Assembly (NCBI GenBank): GCA_019115845.1
Contig: DXCU01000013.1
Coordinates: 1-38,253 of the forward strand
Origin: Candidatus Rubneribacter avistercoris
Lineage (GTDB): Bacteria > Actinomycetota > Coriobacteriia > Coriobacteriales > Eggerthellaceae
Direction of reading: 5' to 3'
DNA length: 38,253 nucleotides
Of this stretch, positions 33,182-38,253 are shown piece after piece (within the stretch, counting starts at the first letter, position 1; every line of letters begins with the position of its first letter). Made by a program: the position numbers and the translations under genes. The notes under the pieces were generated by a model. That model did not search any database. It had not been told where the DNA came from and worked only from the letters and a program-made list of their open reading frames with translations.

Positions 33182-33458
33182 GTTCCTTTTCCTTTCGATG
33201 AATTAAACGCAGGATTTCCGACCCTGCGTCCCTCGCCGCCGAAGCGGCAGGGGTCATATTACTGCAAGTTTACCCTCATTGGTCGTTCGTAACGTCAGCG
33301 AGGGCTTCCGCAGTGCCCCGGATCGTGGGGAAAGCGAAGGCGACGCGTACTTGGATACGCAAGCCTTCGGTTTCGCCGCGAGGCGGGGTGCTGCGGGAGG
33401 CCGCAGCGTCGGCCGGTTTCGTCGGCCGGTTTCGTCGGCCGTCAGACCGACGAAACCC
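33182..33458 (-). promoter_or_regulatory. Long rplX-rplE gap with tandem-armed hairpin
   Basis: This gap has no gene. Just after the rplX TAG an 11-bp perfect stem (33428-33438 with 33447-33457, loop of 8 nt) can form. The 13-nt unit GTCGGCCGGTTTC is repeated at 33408-33420 and 33421-33433 with a partial third copy, so a second identical pairing arm exists at 33415-33425 and two alternative hairpins compete. Nearer rplE lie smaller hairpins and minus-strand TAAACT and TAATAT hexamers that could be -10 elements, with weak -35s. Confidence 0.55.
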
Positions 33459-33785
33459 CTAGTCCTTGTCGATGTCCTTGCCGCACTTCTTGCAGACGCG
33501 GACCTTCTTGCCGGCTTCGTTCACGCGCGAACCCGTGCGGGTGGGCTGCTTGCACGTCGGGCACACCAGCATCACGTTGGACACGTGGATGGGGGCCTCG
33601 ATGGACACGATGCCGCCCTGGGGGTTTTGCTGCGTGGGGCGCATGGCCTTCTTGACGATGCCCACCTTCTCCACGACGACGCGCTGGCGGGTGGGAAGCG
33701 CGCGCAGGATGGTGCCCTCCTTGCCCTTGTCCTTGCCGGACAGGACGCGCACCGTGTCTCCCTTTTTCACATGCATGCTGTTCAT
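33459..33785 (-). CDS. rplX: 50S ribosomal protein L24
   Basis: 108 residues from the ATG at 33783-33785, 8 nt after AAGGAGG; an upstream GTG would overlap that site. The KOW motif (6-33, [18 protein letters not shown]) is intact. The C-terminal half has CPTC (75-78) and CKKC (98-101), a zinc-ribbon type L24. L24 starts 50S assembly. It follows rplN by 13 nt, and the next gene rplE is 277 nt away. Confidence 0.97.
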   Translation of the reverse strand: MNSMHVKKGDTVRVLSGKDKGKEGTILRALPTRQRVVVEKVGIVKKAMRPTQQNPQGGIVSIEAPIHVSNVMLVCPTCKQPTRTGSRVNEAGKKVRVCKKCGKDIDKD

Positions 33786-33798
33786 GGCGCACACCTCC

Positions 33799-34167
33799 TT
33801 AGAGCGTCTCGGGTGCCAAAGACACGATCTTCATGTACTTCTTGTCGCGCAGTTCGCGGGCCACCGGCCCGAAGATGCGCGTGCCGCGCGGCGTGCCGTC
33901 GGTGTTGATGAGCACGGCGGCATTCTGGTCGAAGCGGATGTAGCTGCCGTCGGCGCGGCGCACTTCCTTCTTCACGCGCACGACCACGCAGCGCACCACG
34001 TCGCCCTTCTTGACGTTGGTGTTGGGAGCCGCTTCCTTCACGCTGCAGATGATGACGTCGCCCAGGCCCGCGTAACGGCGCTTCGAGCCGCCCAGGACCT
34101 TGATGCACTGCACCTTGCGAGCGCCGGAGTTATCGGCCACTGCGAGCATGGTTTGCATCTGAATCAT
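33799..34167 (-). CDS. rplN: 50S ribosomal protein L14
   Basis: 122 residues. [20 protein letters not shown] and the [17 protein letters not shown] block are diagnostic. L14 forms part of the intersubunit bridge. GAAAGTTAGG is upstream. It lies 48 nt after rpsQ in conventional order. Confidence 0.98.
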   Translation of the reverse strand: MIQMQTMLAVADNSGARKVQCIKVLGGSKRRYAGLGDVIICSVKEAAPNTNVKKGDVVRCVVVRVKKEVRRADGSYIRFDQNAAVLINTDGTPRGTRIFGPVARELRDKKYMKIVSLAPETL

Positions 34168-34215
34168 TTGCTTAACCTAACTTTCCTCTCGGTAGCTTGG
34201 GGCGATCGCGCCAGG

Positions 34216-34476
34216 CTACTTGGCCTTCTCGACGATCTCAATCAGACGCCAGCGCTTCATCTTGGACAAGGGGCGCGTCTCCATGATGCGCACGGTGTCG
34301 CCGACGCCGGCCTCGTTGTTCTCGTCGTGGGCGTGGAACTTCTTCGTTGTGGTCATCATCTTGCCGTACACCGGATGGGGCCTGCGCTGCTTGACCTGCA
34401 CCACGCAGGTCTTGTCGTTCACGGCGCTCACCACGATGCCCTGGCGGACCTTGCGGGAGTTGCGTTCTTCGCTCAT
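34216..34476 (-). CDS. rpsQ: 30S ribosomal protein S17
   Basis: 86 residues from the ATG at 34474-34476, 10 nt after GGAAGG. It starts [13 protein letters not shown] and carries the OB-fold core [21 protein letters not shown] and the [20 protein letters not shown] block (cut by position). S17 is an early 16S rRNA binder. A possible TTG four codons upstream is less likely. Confidence 0.97.
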   Translation of the reverse strand: MSEERNSRKVRQGIVVSAVNDKTCVVQVKQRRPHPVYGKMMTTTKKFHAHDENNEAGVGDTVRIMETRPLSKMKRWRLIEIVEKAK

Positions 34477-34508
34477 GTGTGTGTCCAACCTTCCTCGACC
34501 GACGAGCC

Positions 34509-34703
34509 TTAAGCGCTCAGCTCGCGGGCGCGCATCTCGGTCTGGATGCGTGCGATGTCCTTTTTGACCTGCTTCACGCGGGCAGTGTTGTCAAGCTGGC
34601 TCGTAGCCATCTGGAAGCGCAGGTTGAAAAGCTCCGCGCGCGCTTCCTTGAGTTTCGCCTGCAGATCGTCGGCAGACAGCTCACGGATCTCTGCTGCTTT
34701 CAT
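34509..34703 (-). CDS. rpmC: 50S ribosomal protein L29
   Basis: 64 residues, two long helices as usual. [20 protein letters not shown] is the family core. L29 sits at the peptide exit and helps dock SRP and trigger factor. Its ATG directly abuts the rplP stop with no gap, so the pair is coupled. Confidence 0.97.
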   Translation of the reverse strand: MKAAEIRELSADDLQAKLKEARAELFNLRFQMATSQLDNTARVKQVKKDIARIQTEMRARELSA

Positions 34704-35126
34704 TTATTCCTGCCCTTCCGTTTCCTTGGAAACAATCTTGCACTTGATGGGCAACTTGTTGATGGCCAGGCGAAGGGCCTCTTTGGCCGTGGCCTCGTCC
34801 ACACCGGCGATCTCGAACATGATGCGGCCGGGCTTGACAACCGCCACCCAGCCCTCAGGGTTGCCCTTGCCCGATCCCATGCGGGTCTCGGCCGGCTTCT
34901 TCGTGATCGGCTTGTCCGGGAAGATGGTGATCCACACCTTGCCGCCGCGCTTCATGTGACGGGTCATGGCGATACGGGCAGCCTCGATCTGGCGGTTGGT
35001 GATCCAATGCGGCTCGAGAGCCTGGATGCCGTACTCGCCGTGGTTCAGACGGGTGCCGCCCTTGGCGCGGCCCTTCATGGAGCCGCGCTGCACCTTGCGA
35101 TGCTTGACGCGCTTGGGTACCAGCAT
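34704..35126 (-). CDS. rplP: 50S ribosomal protein L16
   Basis: 140 residues. [33 protein letters not shown] and [19 protein letters not shown] are the L16 signatures. It helps place aminoacyl-tRNA in the A site. Its ATG overlaps the rpsC stop by one base. Confidence 0.98.
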   Translation of the reverse strand: MLVPKRVKHRKVQRGSMKGRAKGGTRLNHGEYGIQALEPHWITNRQIEAARIAMTRHMKRGGKVWITIFPDKPITKKPAETRMGSGKGNPEGWVAVVKPGRIMFEIAGVDEATAKEALRLAINKLPIKCKIVSKETEGQE

Positions 35127-35839
35127 TACTTTGCCCTCCTATCGTTACGATCGTTGCGACGGGGACGGCTGGGACGGGAGCTGCCCTCGAGCGCCGGCTG
35201 GGGCGCCTTCTGGCCGGGCATGACCTCGCCGTGGTACACCCACACCTGCACGCCGATGGAACCCATCGTGGTGGCGGCGGTGGAGAAGCCGTAGTCGATC
35301 TTAGCGCGCAGCGTGTGCAGCGGCACGCGACCCTCGCGGTACCACTCGCGGCGGCTCATCTCCGCACCGCCCAGGCGGCCGGAGCACTGGATGCGGATGC
35401 CCTTGGCGCCCGACTTGCGAGCGGACTGGACCGCCTTGCGCATGGCGCGGCGGAAGGCCACGCGGCCCTCCAGCTGCTCGGCCACCGACTGCGCGATGAG
35501 CGCGGCGTCAAGCTCGGGGCGCTTGACCTCCACGACCTCGATGTTCACCGGGCCGTTGGCCACCTTCTCCAGCTTCTTGCGAAGCGCGTCGATCTCGGCG
35601 CCCTTCTTGCCGATCACCACGCCCGGGCGGGCCGTGGTGACGATGATCTTGATCTTGTCGCCGGCGCGCTCGATCTCCACCTTGGAGACGGCGGCGCGGG
35701 CGAGCTGCTTGTCCAAAAACTTCCTGATGGCCAAGTCGTTCGCCAGGTTCTTGGCGTAGTCCTTGTCGGCGTACCAGCGGCTGCGCCAATCCTCGGTGAT
35801 GCCGAGGCGGAACCCGGTGGGGCTAACTTTCTGACCCAT
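35126..35839 (-). CDS. rpsC: 30S ribosomal protein S3
   Basis: 237 residues. The N-terminal [14 protein letters not shown], the KH domain with [13 protein letters not shown], and the C-terminal [27 protein letters not shown] (cut by position) are present. A basic tail rich in Arg/Asn/Asp ends the protein. S3 lines the mRNA entry tunnel. It follows rplV by 5 nt, coupled to rplP. Confidence 0.98.
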   Translation of the reverse strand: MGQKVSPTGFRLGITEDWRSRWYADKDYAKNLANDLAIRKFLDKQLARAAVSKVEIERAGDKIKIIVTTARPGVVIGKKGAEIDALRKKLEKVANGPVNIEVVEVKRPELDAALIAQSVAEQLEGRVAFRRAMRKAVQSARKSGAKGIRIQCSGRLGGAEMSRREWYREGRVPLHTLRAKIDYGFSTAATTMGSIGVQVWVYHGEVMPGQKAPQPALEGSSRPSRPRRNDRNDRRAK

Positions 35840-35844
35840 TGACT

Positions 35845-36186
35845 TTAAGCCTCCTCTCGCGGTGCAACGATGACGGTGACGTGGCTCGAGCGCTTGCGGA
35901 TGCGCGACGCGGAACCCTTCGCGCGGGGACGGATGCGCTTCAAGGTGGGTCCCTCGTCCACGAAGATGGTCTTCACCACGAGCGACTCGGGACGGACGTG
36001 GTGCAGGTTGCCGGCGTTGGCGACGGCGGAGTTGAGCACCTTCTCCACCACCTCGGAGGCGGCGCGGTCGGAAAACCGCAGGATCTCGCGGGCGGCAGGC
36101 ACGGACTTGCCGCGGATCAGGTCGACCACGACGCGCACTTTGCGGGGCGAAATGCGCACGTAGCGTGCAACAGCTTTAGCTTCCAT
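35845..36186 (-). CDS. rplV: 50S ribosomal protein L22
   Basis: 113 residues. [21 protein letters not shown] and the beta-hairpin segment [21 protein letters not shown] (cut by position 81-101) that lines the exit tunnel are normal. No macrolide-type insertion or deletion is seen in the hairpin. AGAAGGGG precedes the ATG; 12 nt to rpsS. Confidence 0.98.
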   Translation of the reverse strand: MEAKAVARYVRISPRKVRVVVDLIRGKSVPAAREILRFSDRAASEVVEKVLNSAVANAGNLHHVRPESLVVKTIFVDEGPTLKRIRPRAKGSASRIRKRSSHVTVIVAPREEA

Positions 36187-36198
36187 TGTTCACCCCTT

Positions 36199-36474
36199 CT
36201 ATTTCTTCTTGCCCTTGTCGGCGGAGTGACCCTTGAACGTGCGGGTCGGGGCGAACTCGCCCAGCTTGTGGCCGACCATGGATTCCGTGATGTACACCGG
36301 CACGTGCTTGCGCCCATCGTGGACGGCGATGGTGTGACCCACCATGTCCGGGAAGATGGTGCTCGCGCGCGACCAGGTCTTGATGACGTTCTTCTCGCCC
36401 GCCGCGTTCATGGCCTCGATGCGGCCGAGAAGGCGCGGCTCAACGAAGGGGCCCTTCTTCAGACTTCTGCTCAC
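36199..36474 (-). CDS. rpsS: 30S ribosomal protein S19
   Basis: 91 residues. [16 protein letters not shown] and the [18 protein letters not shown] block are diagnostic. S19 with S13 forms the head bridge to the 50S subunit. It starts 22 nt after the rplB stop. Confidence 0.98.
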   Translation of the reverse strand: MSRSLKKGPFVEPRLLGRIEAMNAAGEKNVIKTWSRASTIFPDMVGHTIAVHDGRKHVPVYITESMVGHKLGEFAPTRTFKGHSADKGKKK

Positions 36475-36496
36475 TACTACTCCTTAACGCTTTGCG

Positions 36497-37327
<831 letters not shown>

Positions 37328-37342
37328 GTCTTTCCTTTCTGC

Positions 37343-37381
37343 GGGTTTTCGCTCGCACGCCTCTCCGTACACCGAAAACCC
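37343..37381 (-). promoter_or_regulatory. Hairpin in the rplB leader
   Basis: GGGTTTTCG (37343-37351) and CGAAAACCC (37373-37381) pair as a 9-bp stem with a 21-nt loop, just upstream of the rplB ribosome site. It could be a target for feedback by a ribosomal protein, or only a stabilising structure. Confidence 0.45.
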
Positions 37382-37494
37382 AACGCGTCTTCGTGGGCCC
37401 GATTGCCGCCGAGGACCTTGGGGAGGCTTGGCCCTCGCGACTCCGATGCGCCACGCGTCCGGGTGTATCCATCTGTGTCCAGACGCAAACGAGA

Positions 37495-37523
37495 ATTATA
37501 CGCAGTGGGCAACGGGGATTCAA
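37495..37523 (-). promoter_or_regulatory. Strong promoter of the rplB-secY operon
   Basis: On the minus strand TTGAAT (37518-37523) and TATAAT (37495-37500) are exactly 17 nt apart. An AT-rich AATATTTTTT patch lies directly upstream, as for an UP element. The predicted start is near 37488, giving a leader of about 160 nt before rplB. Confidence 0.85.
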
Positions 37524-37741
37524 GAAAAAATATTCGCGGAAGGGATTGGACACAACCTGCGCACAAGTGGGAGGCGGGAGGCGGGGTTGGGCGCGCGGCG
37601 GGATGGGGGCGCGACGGGCCGAGGCGTGCGGCTGGCCGGGGGGCGCGGCGGACCGCCCTGTTTTGGCCGCAAATCGCGCCCTATGGCCCTCCGAAGCGCC
37701 CGGCGGGGCCTTGCCCGGCGGGCCGGCACGACCCGCGCCGT

Positions 37742-37961
37742 CGGCGGTTCAACGGACAGCGAAAGAGTCATGGACAAAACAGGCCCCGGTCCACATGGCC
37801 TCGGCCAAAATCGGCCCGATTCGGGGCCTTCGCGAGGGGACGCGCGGGAAGGCCGCGCGTTTCCCCAGGCAGGCGGCTTGCGCTTTTGACTATCCTCGTG
37901 CGAGGATGTGGATCAGAGGCCGTTTTGTCCAGAGGGGCGCAGCCTCTCCGTTGAACCACCG
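37742..37961. repeat. Two-block inverted repeat in a gene-free region
   Basis: The left arm has CGGCGGTTCAACGGA (37742-37756) and TGGACAAAACAGGCC (37771-37785). The right arm carries both in reverse complement, TCCGTTGAACCACCG (37947-37961) and GGCCGTTTTGTCCA (37918-37931), with the same inner spacing of about 14-15 nt and one or two mismatches per block. A 6-bp hairpin ATCCTC/GAGGAT lies inside (37892-37907). No open frame or transposase is present. The stretch 37524-38253 as a whole has no gene. Confidence 0.7.
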
Positions 37962-38013
37962 TTGACACGAACCGGTGTTTGCCGAATCTCGGGCCGGGCC
38001 TTCCCTGGTCGGG

Positions 38014-38060
38014 CGCCGGGCAAGGCCCTCCCCGCCTGACGGGTGGGGTTTTGCCCGGCG
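38014..38060. repeat. Nested palindrome and direct repeat
   Basis: CGCCGGGCAA (38014-38023) pairs with TTGCCCGGCG (38051-38060), with an inner CCCCGCC/GGGTGGGG stem. The right arm and its flank (38051-38067) also repeat directly at 37711-37727 with 16 of 17 bases identical. Confidence 0.65.
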
Positions 38061-38125
38061 AGCCGGCCTGGCCTATGTCAACCCTGGTTCAATCAACCGA
38101 GAGGGCACGCCGAAATGGCAGGAAA

Positions 38126-38246
38126 CGCGTTTTGTGCATAGATTCAGGAGGTGGAGGCTCGCGACGGGGGTTCGCGACCTGGCGTTTTCCCGTCGAGAAG
38201 ACGCAGTGCGGCCGCTTCGAGCAGAAAAACCTATGCACAAGACGCG
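38126..38246. repeat. 121-bp element bounded by inverted TTGTGCATAG arms
   Basis: The arms 38126-38141 (CGCGTTTTGTGCATAG) and 38231-38246 are inverted copies with 15 of 16 matches, 89 nt apart. Inside, TCGCGAC is repeated. The size and bounded form resemble a small dispersed intergenic repeat or MITE-like unit; no protein is encoded. Confidence 0.6.
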
Positions 38247-38253
38247 ATCCGTG

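Noticed and set aside
33408..33440. CRISPR-like repeat
   Set aside because: Only two and a half 13-nt units in direct tandem without spacers; they form an RNA hairpin arm instead.
37742..38246. Insertion sequence
   Set aside because: Inverted repeats are present, but no open frame resembling a transposase lies between or beside them and no target-site duplication is evident.

Overview
This 38 kb window is a chromosomal segment of a GC-rich, obligately anaerobic-looking bacterium. The best guess is a member of Coriobacteriia, probably Eggerthellaceae. This rests on the high GC content, the 1180-residue single-chain pyruvate:ferredoxin oxidoreductase, the clear Shine-Dalgarno sites, the zinc-type S14 and L24, and the overall gene mix. 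It is inferred from style, not from a database match. I see no prophage, transposase, integrase or CRISPR array.

Layout. (1) 1-503, minus strand: tRNA-Tyr, tRNA-Thr, tRNA-CAT and the start of tuf, driven by a near-consensus promoter at 475-503. A terminator-like hairpin lies between the last tRNA and tuf. (2) 578-7257: a family-6-type uracil/hypoxanthine DNA glycosylase, a PEBP-family protein, a Tat-exported NlpC/P60 hydrolase, a PutP-type Na+/solute symporter, and the divergent pair of a class I/II aminotransferase and an unrecognised 306-residue protein. (3) 7294-10836: nifJ (PFOR). (4) 11120-24848: two blocks of genes that together read as an amino-sugar, probably sialic-acid, uptake and breakdown locus. 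The minus strand has a peptide-class ABC importer (lipoprotein, permease, permease-ATPase fusion, ATPase) and a Gfo/Idh/MocA oxidoreductase. The plus strand has a NanA/DapA-family lyase, an AGE-family epimerase and an ROK-like kinase. The minus strand then has nagA and nagB. An orphan vsr endonuclease gene sits in the middle. (5) 24911-27088: a large multi-pass membrane protein of unknown function. (6) 27174-37327, minus strand: ribosomal protein genes in the order rplB-rpsS-rplV-rpsC-rplP-rpmC-rpsQ-rplN-rplX-rplE-rpsN-rpsH-rplF-rplR-rpsE-rpmD-rplO-secY, then a terminator and a separately promoted adk. (7) 37328-38253: no gene; a leader, a strong promoter, and then about 700 bp of inverted and direct repeats.

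How it fits together. The proposed pathway is import by the Dpp-type transporter, possible conditioning of the sugar by the oxidoreductase, lyase cleavage to ManNAc plus pyruvate, 2-epimerisation to GlcNAc, phosphorylation, deacetylation (NagA) and deamination (NagB) to fructose-6-phosphate. The released pyruvate could feed PFOR. This order (epimerase before kinase) matches the Bacteroides-type route rather than the E. coli NanK/NanE route. There is no sialidase in the window, so the cell would be a scavenger of free sugar.

The most unusual architecture is in the ribosomal cluster. It begins at rplB with its own strong promoter, and rpsJ, rplC, rplD and rplW are not upstream within the window. 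It is also interrupted by two hairpin-bearing gaps, after rplX and after rpmD.
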